Shown: piece by piece, positions 36,237 through 46,885 of the stretch | Position numbering within the stretch: position 1 is the stretch's first letter | Layout: the number at the start of each line of letters is the position of its first letter | Assembly: GCA_029953675.1 (NCBI GenBank) | Contig: JAMWBK010000005.1 | Location: 2,375,001 to 2,439,000, forward strand | DNA: 64,000 nucleotides | Origin: Rhodosorus marinus | Lineage: Eukaryota; Rhodophyta; Stylonematophyceae; Stylonematales; Stylonemataceae | Direction: 5' to 3' | Notes under the pieces: generated by a model | The model's database searches: none | Told to the model about the DNA's origin: nothing | What the model saw: the letters and a program-made list of their open reading frames with translations, nothing else | Made by a program: the position numbers and the translations under genes

Positions 36237-38322
36237 ATGAGGCCCTCGAATAGTGATGGATCTCCTTTGGAGGGATCAGACAAATTTGATGTTTCGCGGT
36301 ATCCTGAGATGCTGGTTCTTCAGGTCCAGGCGATGGGATTTCCGGCGAAGCTGATTCCCAACCTGCACAATAAGATTTCGGACTCTGTTTTCGATGCTGC
36401 AGAAGGCATGCCATTAGCTCATTTACTTTTGTGTTGATTGAATGCGTTGTCTGACAATTTGCTGCGTCATTCCTCTATCCTTGTGCTGGGTTGCGGTCCA
36501 AACGCCTCTTCCCACAACAAAAACAGGCTTCTCCGTAAACTTTTATCCAGGACAGGGTTTCAAAGTAGAGTCTAAGAAGGCAATGTTTGCGGAATCGGAT
36601 GTGTTTCTCGTCGACCACTCGCTTGAGTACGCAGAGCCAGTAGACTACGACGCTGAGTTTGGCAGCCACCCGGAGCTCATTTCGAGGTTGGCTTCGCTCT
36701 TGTCAGTAATAACCCCGGACATCGAACCACCACAGCTTAGTGGCATCGACTTGAACCACCAGGAGAAGAACCAATCCGACGAACCAGTTGGGTCCTCACC
36801 TCTGATACGCTTGCTCAGAGCTCTCGGCAATCCTCCACTGAACGAAATAGACAGGATGAAAATTGGGAATCTACTGGAGCAGGAAATCACGGACGACTGG
36901 CTCAGTTCGGCTCCAATTGGGAAGCTCTTTCCAAACATTGAAAGGTACGGAACTGCTCCTGCAGCTAGCTACACGGAGTGATCCAGCTCGGAAAGTGCTT
37001 CAAATCAGAATTGCACTGCACGGCTTCGGAAAAGATGATGGCCTTTTCTTAGTCGGCATGAGCCCCTTCGAGATTACGAGTCCCCTTCCAGCAGGGAAAT
37101 CGGTCAATACATGCCCTTATGGAAAGCGGCAGAACTAAATGGTTTATCTCTCTCCACGCACGCGCAGATTACATCTAGAACAGAATCTGATTGAGTCGAA
37201 AGAGACGATCCGTTCACTCTGTCTTGCTCTCCCGAACTTGAAGGCCATTCACTTGACCGGTAATTCGATCTGTTCTCAGCCGAGCTACTCGAACGATATG
37301 AAATCAGTGCTGCCTAAGAGCATCGAAGTCCTTGATGGAAAACTCACTGAAAACTATACGTCCTGGGCCCTTGAGGTGAGAGCGTTACGCCTTTCCTTTC
37401 TAGAGCATTACGCCTTTCCTTTCTAGTCAGTGACGCCGTTTAGAATCAGAGTGATTTTTTCTGAGCAAGCTTACAGTCTCTTCATCCGCTCCAATGATAA
37501 ATGCAAAAGGTCGCAAACGGAAGTGAAACCCCGAGCGTTTTGAGACTTGGGAATGCAGATATGTCGGAGTTGCGTACCAATGCTTTTAAATCTCTAAACC
37601 TTGAGAACCTTCATTGTATCGACCTTCGAGGGAACCCAAGGATGACAGCGGCTTCATGGAGGCCTCTGGCAGACATGGTCAAACAGGCAAACGCCAAGGT
37701 GGAAACAGTTTGGATAGATGACGACAGATTACTCAAGGACTACGCTGCCGTGTTTTCAACTAGTGCAAAAATCAACAATACCCCTCTATGGTGAGCATCA
37801 GGTGATACTCGAATACAGAAGTGTCGTTGTGCTCTATGGATGATTAATGATCAAATGCGATCGAAACGTAGGCTCTGCGAGGAAGGCGTCGCTGTTGAAG
37901 ACCCCCAAGCAAGCGAACTGATCAAGAAGAAGGTGATAGACAAGCTACCAACGACGGCGCTCAAGTATCAGATGGCGAAACCAGATTCTCCCGAAGATCG
38001 AATAACGGTCTCCTACGTGCTTGATGAACTGGGCAGCTATATCGGTCATAGCGCGAGAGCCAAGTAAGTTGTTAATCGCTCCCGGATAAATTGTTCAGCA
38101 TGAGGTTGGGTACAACTTAGCCGGTTGCTAAGCGGACATGATCTTTCATCTCCAAATAGCTTTAGACTGGGAATGATCTTCACCTCGTCTGGGACAATCT
38201 CGATTTTGTGGCCCGTCAAGAACGTTCTCGTAGACGACGCAGTGACACGAGATTACGCAGAGACCATCACTGACCCTGACGACCGAAAGCGACGACTTGA
38301 CGAATTGGGAGTTTCTGACTAA
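36237..38322 (+). CDS. TTLL12-like protein with leucine-rich repeats but no tubulin-tyrosine-ligase domain
   Basis: About six or seven exons; clear ones are 36237-36432, 36527-36944, a stretch from about 37009, 37512-37793, and the end at 38157-38322. The N-terminus (VQAMGFPAKLIPNLHNKISD SVFDAAEGM) and SDVFLVDHSLEYAEPVDYDA match the N-terminal part of TTLL12. A leucine-rich segment follows (LALPNLKAIHLTGNSICSQ and LENLHCIDLRGNPRM), as in plant TTLL12 homologues. Then comes VSYVLDELGSYIGHSARAN and ILWPVKNVLVDDAVTRDYAE TITDPDDRKR, matching the SET-like half of TTLL12 just before its ligase domain. The frame ends in TAA at that point, and the ATP-grasp ligase domain is not found before the next gene. 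The exon joins between 36945 and 37180 are uncertain. Confidence 0.72.
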
Positions 38323-38420
38323 CTTTCGAGACGTTTTGGAATGGAGAACACACAAAAACAACTGACTCCCTCAGACAACCAAACTGAGTTGCTTGTCGCA
38401 ACTTAGTTTCTCACTTGCAA

Positions 38421-38785
38421 CTAGTTATGAAGTACTATAGCTTTCATATCTGGGAGGAAAATACACAAACGAACACTGAAGTACTTAACTCCAACATGTG
38501 TTTCTGGTATACATCCCTTGGCTGGGCTGTGTCTGTAGAATTTGAAGACTTCTTGACTACCCGAGCAGCCGACACCGTCATGACTTGACTCGCATATACA
38601 GTCACCCACAAGGACGAGTCTCATTGCCCAAAAACTCCGGCGAGACACATTCCACTTGGCACTTGATATTGCCTTTCCACACCTGACTGGTCTGGAATTC
38701 GAATCCAACAACCGAAACTCCAGTAGGTACAATACTCGATCTTCATAATCATCTGAGGCATCATCATCTTCATTGACGTCATCCT
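38421..38785 (-). CDS. Possible minus-strand ORF, unrecognised
   Basis: An open frame on minus reads DDVNEDDDASDDYEDRVLYL, then FRLLDSNSRPVRCGKAISSA and ends at 38421. It lacks a clear ATG-bearing first exon; a further open piece upstream (TKFTEFHLRCNAVDGLVKKD, about 38880-38790) may belong to it. It lies between two convergent-free plus-strand genes. No family recognised. Confidence 0.3.
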
Positions 38786-38988
38786 GTGCACCGCATACAA
38801 TCTTTCTTCACCAATCCATCCACGGCGTTACACCTGAGATGAAACTCGGTGAACTTGGTCCTTGACATTGGGTCATCAGGCAACAAGGAAATTGGTATGG
38901 TCTTCGTATTGGGAATAGGTTTGTCCAAAGATGAGATCTACGGATGATTAGAGCTTGTAAGAAGTTTTGGAAAGGGATTTGAGGAAGG

Positions 38989-40148
38989 ATGAGCTTGTTC
39001 CACAGACTTTCAAGTCTTAGGAACATAGGGGTTATGGTCAGGACACCTGAAACTCGAATTGATCGAAGGTGGATGTCGAAGTTAGAATCTCGACGGAGAC
39101 GGGTGAAGGCGTTTCAGTCTCCGCGGAATAAGCCTAAATATATTACGCCATGGCAGAAGGAGCCTCAGATGAAGACTTTCGTCCAGTCGCGAATGTCGAA
39201 CAAGATGCGAGCGCTTCTCGAAAGACAGGTGGGCATTGGATATGCTTCGTGCCGCTCCTCGTTTGATGGCTTTGAACTGACTTGGGAGTTGTCCGTTGCC
39301 GGTCAACTGAATCGATCAGGGAGCGTTGAGCGATAAGCCAGACCCGGCAGATAGTTTTGAAAAAGGCTGGATCATAGCTTCCGCAACCGTACTCACGCGA
39401 GCTATGGTTCTGGAACCAGAGCTTCCGCAAAACATCAGAGAATACAGAGAAAAGAAATTCGCCAAAAAGAACGCTAAGAACAAACCACTTGACAGATCCG
39501 TACTGGAAGAAACTGGTGTACTAGGTAAGAATAGTTTCTCCATCGGGTATGGGGTCCATATGAAAGGATCAGCTCAGCTTTCTGATCTGCTCGTAAACTA
39601 GACACGGACAAGGACGTGTACTTCTACCCTGGAAGTAGGGAGACGGAGGCAGATAGGCGTCGAGATATGAGATCGGTTTGGAGGAAACTGGACAAGAAGC
39701 TGTTCTTCGTTTTCAAGGGGAGAGAAGCAGTGAAGCAGTACCAGTTTCCTCAGAGGGTCACACTTGCTGACGAAACAATGCGTGGAGTGAGTTCCATCTC
39801 TCTACCTAGGAGAACTATCTTTCTCAGCGTACTGAGCGACAGCTTCACACTCATTTTTGTTTACAGTCTGCGAAAAAAGCTCTGAAACTGGTTGCGGGTT
39901 CCTCGATCAAGCTAGCTCACTTCGCCGGACATGCTCCGCTGGCGGTTTACAAGCGAGTATTCAATGAAGAGCAGCAGCGGAAAACCAATGCCTACGGAGC
40001 GAAAGTGTTCTTCTACCCAGCCTACCTCGTCGACGGAGATATCCGAGGGCTGGATCAGGGCTATGATTTCCGCTGGCTCACGAAGGAAGAGCTGCAAAAC
40101 TTCCTCGCGAAGGACTACTTTCAAGCTGTGAAAAACATGCTTGCCTAG
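38989..40148 (+). CDS. MRPL46: Mitochondrial ribosomal protein mL46 (Nudix fold)
   Basis: Four exons (38989-39228, 39320-39524, 39602-39786, 39867-40148) join into 303 residues. The N-terminus MSLFHRLSSLRNIGVMVRTP is a typical mitochondrial presequence. Family blocks: GWIIASATVLTRAMVLEPEL, then EYREKKFAKKNAKNKPLDRS, and a C-terminal Nudix-like domain with GSSIKLAHFAGHAPLAVYKR, GAKVFFYPAYLVDGDI and YDFRWLTKEELQNFLAKDYF. mL46 is a structural protein of the mitochondrial large subunit central protuberance; its Nudix fold has no catalytic box, and none is seen here. Confidence 0.88.
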
Positions 40149-40833
40149 GATGATCGAAGACTCAGTTGCACCATCGTTTTGGTATCGGATCTGCTGCCAT
40201 GTCTGGTTGTAACAGCCGCACGTACCTGATCCTTCAGGCGTATCTCATACAATATCTCTTATTCGACTTCCAACCCTGCTGGTCGCTTCCCAACTCCATC
40301 CCTGCCCTTCGATCGCGCGAAACGACGCTCATATGATTGGTGTTATATAACATGATTGGTTAACATAGGTAATTCGCACTCAAGTATTGCAAGGCAATTG
40401 GTATTAATTGGATAGTTAAGATTGAATATTTCCAATAAATTAACAGTATATTCATAATCAACCAATTAATGTGCTTAACACCATTTACGACGACAGTTGA
40501 AAAACTAAAAATATTGTTCAACAAACACCCCGCTGTGTAAAAATAAACCAATGATCTAGACTTCTCACTGTAAGATGATTACATATATCTATATTTCACA
40601 AAATATTATATATTTAGTCCAATAGAGATGTAGATTGTTTTATAATGATTGAACTAGTCCCAGCTCATGTCTGGTCGGCAATCTCCGACATTTAAGAAGT
40701 GCTCAGCAGGTGGTGGTTGGCACTAAAATGGGATGGAATGCATGCGGCATTCCGTTCTGTTCTAGGGGAGGTGCATAGGAAAAGGTTCTGAAAGTTTTGT
40801 TTGAAGATAAGCGCCGGTTTTCATTGGAGAAAA
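40149..40833. other. AT-rich intergenic region
   Basis: Very AT-rich between 40330 and 40660. No gene; promoter of the F-box gene at its right end. Confidence 0.45.
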
Positions 40834-41546
40834 ATGCGCAACCTTTGCTCCTTCAACTCGCCAATGGATGTCTCCGCTGTGGGGAAGGAGGAGGACTGCC
40901 TGACGGATGTGTTTGGTGAGCTTCCGTTGTACTTATCTGTTGGTGTTTTGGATCATCTTCGGTCGGAAGATATTGTGCGACTGCCTGCGGTCTCCAGAAA
41001 GTGGAGAAATCTGTTCCAGGACCCTTCGAATGATTCCCTATGGATGCATTTGGCGAAAAAAAAGTTTTTACTGACGTCGCGGCGGGAAGAGTGGAAAGGA
41101 ATGAGCTGGGGAGAAATCTATCTGCTTCTGCACAAGCTTCCGTGCCATAATTGTGTGGCTTCGGCGAACCCAATCCACCCCGGATATTACATGATTTCCG
41201 CTCTCCTGACAGATGCGGACGGCCGTTACTACGGGTTTCCTGTATGCTCCAAATGCTTCAAGGGTAAGAAGTGAAACCCATCGACACGATATCGATTGAC
41301 CAACATTGGGAAGACACCGTGAACTCATGCCTTGTTTCTTTTCAACAAATGTCACGCTTAGATCCTAAAAGCGCCTCGATGCCACGCGCTGTCAGCCGCA
41401 AAATTCTGGCCGACCTTCATGGAGAAGCTTTCCTAGAGTCATTGGATGACTCCTCGTCTCTGACAATCATCAGCGTCGATACAACCTGGGAGAAAGCATT
41501 CGAAGCCTATCTTTACAGCGCTTTGTCGGAGGACGTCGCCATCTAA
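40834..41546 (+). CDS. F-box protein
   Basis: Two exons (40834-41263 and 41362-41546) give 204 residues. Residues about 30-75 are an F-box: LPLYLSVGVLDHLRSEDIVR LPAVSRKWRNLF, then DSLWMHLAKKKF. F-box proteins link substrates to Skp1-Cullin1 ubiquitin ligases. After it two cysteine pairs, CHNC and CSKC, spaced about 40 residues apart, may bind zinc. The C-terminal exon (PRAVSRKILADLHGEAFLES) has no known domain. An upstream TTG would extend the frame but ATG 40834 is the first Met. Confidence 0.75.
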
Positions 41547-42542
41547 CCCACCTTGCAAATAGCACACCTAATCCTGAACCGCCCGAAACCAAAACTCTTC
41601 ACTAACTAGATATGCTGGTTATTGCTACAGTATCGCTAAATCAATTTAACTTGCAAACGAAGAGCCGAACTCTTCCATTCCAGTCCAAAAGCCGCTAGGC
41701 TCATCCGCGCAAGAATGCAAGAATGCGGAGCTGCAGACTCTGTTTAGCCGTTAACGATACGTTACGTAAACAAGGAAACGTTTTCAGCACAAAGTTCCAT
41801 GCCACCCCCCCCCCTTCCCCAGTCCGCCGGAGATTGGGGGCATAAATATTCCAAAAAACGATTGAATCCCAATGACTTGGTTGGTTTTATTCAAGGCAGG
41901 GGAAGGGGGAAATGACACCTCTGATCATTGACTCTCTAATTATGGAGCAGTCCTTTCAAGATCTTCGTAAACCAGAAATATGCTTGTTTCTAAGAAAAAA
42001 CCAAAATTTCTAAATTTACGTAAAATAGATAATTTAGCCATGCACGCCTAATCGTAACTGAACAACACAATCTCACCCTGAAATCTACTCATTTCTGTTC
42101 TGTTTTGTTTTTCATATATTTTTGATTAGGAGAGCTAGTTGTTGATGGAAAACGCGAATCTGGTATTGAAGACTTTTGTGGATGGGATGATGGCATGACT
42201 TATAACGCCACATAAAGAGTACGTTAACAGCGGACGCTATTGCTTTGTTCGTTTGTCTTTTTTGGGTTCAGGAGCATTAGACGACTTTTTCCGATTAGTT
42301 TCGAAGAATTGGGGATGACGTGAAACGCCGGGTCTGGAGAAACATAAAAAGGCGGCGTAGTTGTGCTTTGGATTCGTTGGCTTCGCCGTGGAGTGGAGGA
42401 GTTGGTTGGATAAGGGAACAACGAGGAGGGCTAGCTATTTTAGGGTGAGGCAAGTCGTGATTAGCTTTTTTGTGTTATTTGCGAGGGGTTCTGGCCTGAT
42501 TTGGGATTGCTTGATTGAAGTTTCAAGATCAGGTCTCCAAGA
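41547..42542. other. AT-rich intergenic region
   Basis: No supported gene. Carries a C-run near 41804-41813 and two adjacent copies of caagaatg near 41710-41727. Confidence 0.45.
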
Positions 42543-43621
42543 ATGAAGAGAATGGCCGGGAGGCCTGGGTTCCACTTGCTTTCGTGCTTGGTCCTGGTTC
42601 TGGTCCTCCTTGGATCAGTTTCTGGGGAAGCTGACATCGCCTCCAGATTGAAGGGTATGAAAGCGAGACACAAGGAGCTGAGCGAGAAGCGTCGGAATAC
42701 GGTCGACTCTTTTCGTGGCAAGGAGGTGAATTTTGCTACTGCACAAGACGAAGTCGGAGAAACAGAAGAGCATCTAGTAGAGGAGGAACCTGAAAATGCC
42801 AAGTTGGGCTTTAGAGAGAGTTTGAAAGTTCTACGGGAAGAGTTCAGCTCTGAATTGGCGAAGGGTGGTAACGAGGAGACCCTGTCTGCGATGCAGAACA
42901 TTGCTTTGCGACCAGATTTTGACGCGCCACTCCTAAGCAGCGTCATGGAGGCAAGAATTGAACGTAAAATGTTGAAGATGTTTGAGAATTTTCTGTCATC
43001 GTACGAACCCAAGAAATGCACAGGGTGCAATCAACATGATCCAGAAGAGCCAGAGGCTCCTGAAGAACTGGAAGACGAGGACATCGTGAAAACTACAACA
43101 CGGAAGCTTCGTCGAAAGCTTAAGAACGTTAAGCCTCAAGCGGAACCGGAGGCAGAACCAGAACCAGAGGAAGGAGACAGAATCGCCGTGGCCATTGAGG
43201 CGCGAAGGAAACTCAAGGAGAAAGCTGGGAAGAAGCTGGTGCCTGAAGTGGTGAGAGCGATCGCCAACTAAGCGGCCCTGATCTCGGAGTCTATTTTTTT
43301 CTTATGTTGCTAACAGGAACGTATTTTCTTCACGACCTTGACTTTCACCAGGAATCGGAAAGCGGCATAGACGCCAATGTTGGCGAGACTATAGCGGAGG
43401 CTGTAGAAGAGAACGATACAGATGCAGAGGCTGTTGAAGCAGAGGCCGATGATAATCTTGAGGAGCTGGGTGAACTAGCGAAGGATGCCCTCAACCTCAA
43501 GGATCTAAGCGTCGGGAAGCTCAAGCAGTTGTTCAAAGAGGGAGCGAGCGGCCAGACCCTGGCCTCGGTCAAGAAAAAAATAATCAACAGGTGGAGAGGA
43601 GTGATTGGAGTAGCAAAGTAG
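42543..43621 (+). CDS. Acidic secretory-pathway protein, unrecognised
   Basis: Two exons (42543-43250 and 43352-43621) give 325 residues. The first 27 residues are a clear signal peptide (GFHLLSCLVLVLVLLGSVSG, cleavage after SVSG or GEA). The mature protein is charged and helical: a K/R/E-rich coiled segment (SRLKGMKARHKELSEKRRNT), a CTGC motif near residue 162, a repeated Glu-Pro stretch (QAEPEAEPEPEEGD) and an acidic tail (EAVEENDTDAEAVEAEADDN). It closes with KDLSVGKLKQLFKEGASGQT. No retention signal KDEL/HDEL is at the end. Function unknown; could be an ER or cell-wall protein. Confidence 0.65.
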
Positions 43622-44073
43622 TTGCGCCAGCGGGCCCTTTCATGGACTAGTTTATCAGCTCGCGCTTGCCCGTAAAAAAGGGAAAGGGTTTTGCAGTTCG
43701 GGCGGTCAGATAGCTAAGCGACCCTTGGCACCTTTTTCGGGGGGGGGGGGCGGGAGGAGGATGGCCGCACCTTGCCCTGTGTGTATGAAATCCGCTGAGA
43801 TTAATTCTCCCCACTGTGTGAGTTGCCCTTATCCAAATTTGGTCAGGAGCTTCCTGCCAGTTTGTAGGTATAATAACTCCAACAAAGCTCTCGTACTCGT
43901 CCGAAAGCATATCCGCTTGCCTTTTGAAACTTTGCGAATTGAGCAGCAACGAACGTCCTCTCGTGATCCTCTGCCTCGAGTCGAGAGAATATAATCGTCA
44001 GTGAGGTCTTTGTGCGACAGCCATCACGAGAGTCTCACACAACCAACAGCTTTGAGCATGTTTAGAGCGCATA
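43622..44073. other. Convergent intergenic region
   Basis: Between the 3' ends of the acidic protein gene and ybeY. A run of 12 G lies at about 43739-43750. Nothing else recognised. Confidence 0.4.
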
Positions 44074-44618
44074 TCAATAAGTACTGTAGATGTCTTCAAT
44101 CCCTTCTCCATGGTATAGACCCAACTCCTTCAGATCGGCCAGAGCTTTTCCTTCTGCTTCATGCATTTTTTCCTCTGAACCCGGGTGGTCATGGTCATGA
44201 CCGGCCAAATGGCAGAGGCTGTGAACCACGACAAGAGGCAGAACATGGGACACCGGAACTCTGTAATGCTCTGCTCGACGAGCAATGTACTGCACACCTA
44301 TTAAGACGTCCCCTAGATCTATTCAAAAATCGACCATAGGTTTCCACATGAGGTTCCTTGTACACAGACTAGATCCGCATCTGCCGAACCATGTGCGTCC
44401 TCACCATACGGAATGTCAGCTCGAAAAGAAAGAGCATCAGTAGGCTTATTGATGCCTCGGTATTCCTTGTTGAATCGTTGAAGAGTCCTGTCGGATGCAA
44501 GCCAGTACCCGACGCAATACTCATTACGGCCTAGCGTCCTCTTCACGGCACCAACCTGCTTGCGAAAAACGTCCAAATCAACGGAAATCTTCCGCTGCGT
44601 GTTTCTTACCTTGATCAT
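44074..44618 (-). CDS. YBEY: YbeY-type endoribonuclease / rRNA maturation factor
   Basis: Two exons (44618-44366 and 44318-44074) give 165 residues, like bacterial YbeY. The metal site HSLCHLAGHDHDHPGSEE is the HX3HX5H motif of the family, preceded by the conserved SHVLPLVVVHSL helix. Upstream blocks also fit: TLQRFNKEYRGINKPTDALS and, spanning the intron, DLVYLGDVLIGVQYIARRA. YbeY proteins trim or quality-control rRNA in bacteria, plastids (16S, 23S, 4.5S processing in Arabidopsis) and mitochondria. No clear transit peptide precedes the domain: an in-frame stop lies about 10 codons upstream of the ATG at 44618, unless a missed first exon supplies one. Confidence 0.88.
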
Positions 44619-45039
44619 TCGGTCAAAACCACTTGGGTTTTCTCAAACCGTAAAAGACTGGGAGTGTACCCGAACGACATCAATCCAACGTCAATCGCGC
44701 TGAATACCATTCGGAATCGCCAATATTATGGCTTCACCGCCGGAACGGTACGAGTGTGCGAACACGGGGATGGGCGGATAAGTATCCGTCAGCGCTGGGG
44801 TTGCTACCTAGAAACTAAGAAATGTGTCACTATCAGTATCTGTCCACCATCAATCTCGAGTAACTTGGCCAGGAATACTCCATAGCGGCACTGGCGAAGA
44901 GGTCTTTTTCGGCGGAGTGTGAACAATGACAGAGACGGCGGGGATGGATACTCTTCAGGATTGTAGTAGCGGTCGATGAAGAAGGATTGGGGATAGATTC
45001 CGGTATTTTCTTGTCTTTTTTCTTGTGCGTAAGGACTAG
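44619..45039. promoter_or_regulatory. Shared head-to-head promoter interval (YbeY / RCCR-like)
   Basis: The start codons of ybeY (minus) and the RCCR-like gene (plus) are 421 bases apart, so both promoters lie here. No element is individually identified. Confidence 0.4.
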
Positions 45040-45947
45040 ATGGAAGATATGACTGGTTTTGGATATTGCGCGGGGTTCACGGGCATTCAACGCCCTGGAA
45101 TATCTGGCGTCTGTCGTATGCGATTGAGTGGCATGGATGAGATCGCTCAGCTACATGTTGATGCGTTTGAGCGTTTGGAGAGGAGGTTAAGGCTAACTCC
45201 ATCGGATCACTGTGCTGAAACTCTTGGTGGCTCTTCCTCCTTTGAATTCGGGCCTTCTCGCGGTAAGATTTCTGGATTTGTGAGCCCCGAAGTGCCTTGG
45301 CTTGCCGAGTCACAGATTCGACGCGACGATGACGAGTTTGTAAGGTCGAGGTTACTAGGATTCGCTTCGAGCAATAGCTGCGTGCCACATTTGGACATAT
45401 CGATACATGCAACTATGGGTGGAACGATGATGCGGATCGACATGATACCGAGGATTGATTCCATTGAGGCGGTTCGATACCGCGACACCTTTTGCGGAGA
45501 GAGCAGGCAGAGTTTGTGGGAGTCTGTTACGAAACAAGCAACCGCGGTAAGAGAAGAAGAGAAGGTCTCCGATTTTGAAACCCGGCTCTCAGGACGCTGC
45601 CCTGTCTGAATGTGATGTTCATGTGCCAGATGTTCGTCAATCCCGACGTCAATGCGAGGGCTTTGCAATCGCCATGCTGTATTTCTATCATCTCGAAGAA
45701 TGATGAGAAGGTTGTGAATCTCCTTTCTCAAGCGATATGCTCCTCCATCGATGCCTGGAGCACATGGATTGAATCCCCACCGCTCACAACGTCAGAGCTG
45801 GACTGCTCACAAGTCGTTTCTAAACGGGACCAGAAGCTGAACGAGCTTCTTTACAGTATTGAGCGCGACTCCGCCGCGGAACTGTTTCTCGATAGGAACT
45901 TCGCAACGGCTTACGCAACAGCGCTGCTTGGGCCACGCAGGCCATAG
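45040..45947 (+). CDS. Red chlorophyll catabolite reductase-like protein
   Basis: Two exons (45040-45546 and 45630-45947) give 274 residues. The first 30 residues (MTGFGYCAGFTGIQRPGISG) look like a plastid leader. Then follow blocks in the order of RCCR and its ferredoxin-dependent bilin reductase relatives: a central CVPHLDISIHATMGGTMMRI DMIPRIDSI strand pair, the RALQSPCCISIISK strand, IDAWSTWIE, and a final helix with KRDQKLNELLYSIERD and FATAYATALLGP, where plant RCCR has 'RD' and 'FGP..A'. RCCR reduces red chlorophyll catabolite during chlorophyll breakdown, using ferredoxin. Assignment rests on pattern recall; a more distant member of the bilin-reductase superfamily is the alternative. 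Confidence 0.65.
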
Positions 45948-46885
45948 CCGGCAAACAAAACATACCAGGATCACGAGCTTGGCATTCGTATTTATTCACA
46001 GATTCACTCCGTAGCACTAAACAAGTAGATATTCGATCCCAACTCCAAAGAAAAATAATCCTTTTGATCTTTTGACATCTGCTCAGATTGAAACCCCTCT
46101 CAATACGGACCCATCTGCACTCCATCAGAGACATACCCTTTGACTCACTCCTCCCTCATCACTTACCTCTCCAAATTATAGCAAACTCCACGTCATAAAA
46201 GAAGTATATCCTAACCATGTCTATCATCTCGACAAGACTCTTCTTGCTGAACCAAGTCATCATCGCCAGCTGACTAATCAACCTCAGCTGACTTCCCTAA
46301 AATACCGTCGTATCCTAAATATAACCAAAAGACAAACAAATAAAGGCCAAAATCAACTTAATACTTAATCTAAGACAGTATATCCTCAAAAAATCTGAAT
46401 CGACGTTGAAAGGACCCTATATTTCTAATTAAAGAAAATATCGACATAAAATAGAAAAAGGTCGTTTTGTTCCCTAAATAGAGAAACTCTTTCATGATCT
46501 CTTCTCAAGAGTAGTCAACTGTCATGATGTGAAAACTCTCACCTGGTGATGAGGATGAAAAGCTCAGGTTTTTTCGACGTTTTCTAAAACGTGTAAGGAA
46601 CTTTTAAGGGCTGGTGGTGGTGTTCACGTCATTGAGGGATGGGTGATGCAATTGAGTTTTGGTCTGGTGGATGACGTTAGTGAGGGTTGTGAAAGGTATA
46701 AGTAGCAGAGAGCAGAGATGAGTTCTTAGCATATGAGAGTGAGGTTGTTCTTTGGCTTAACAGGGCGTGTGGTGATAGGAGACAGATACTGGGCTTCGGC
46801 GTTAGGTTTCCGGTTGTTGGAGAAGTGTTTGGTGGGCTTTGTTTTGTGTTTCCCGAGTGTCGGTGTTGTTGTTTCTTTGTTCGAG
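45948..46885. other. AT-rich intergenic region
   Basis: No supported gene. An in-frame ATG at 46733 could extend the following gene by 51 residues, but those residues are hydrophobic and atypical (FRLLEKCLVGFVLCFPSVGV), so ATG 46886 is preferred. Confidence 0.4.
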
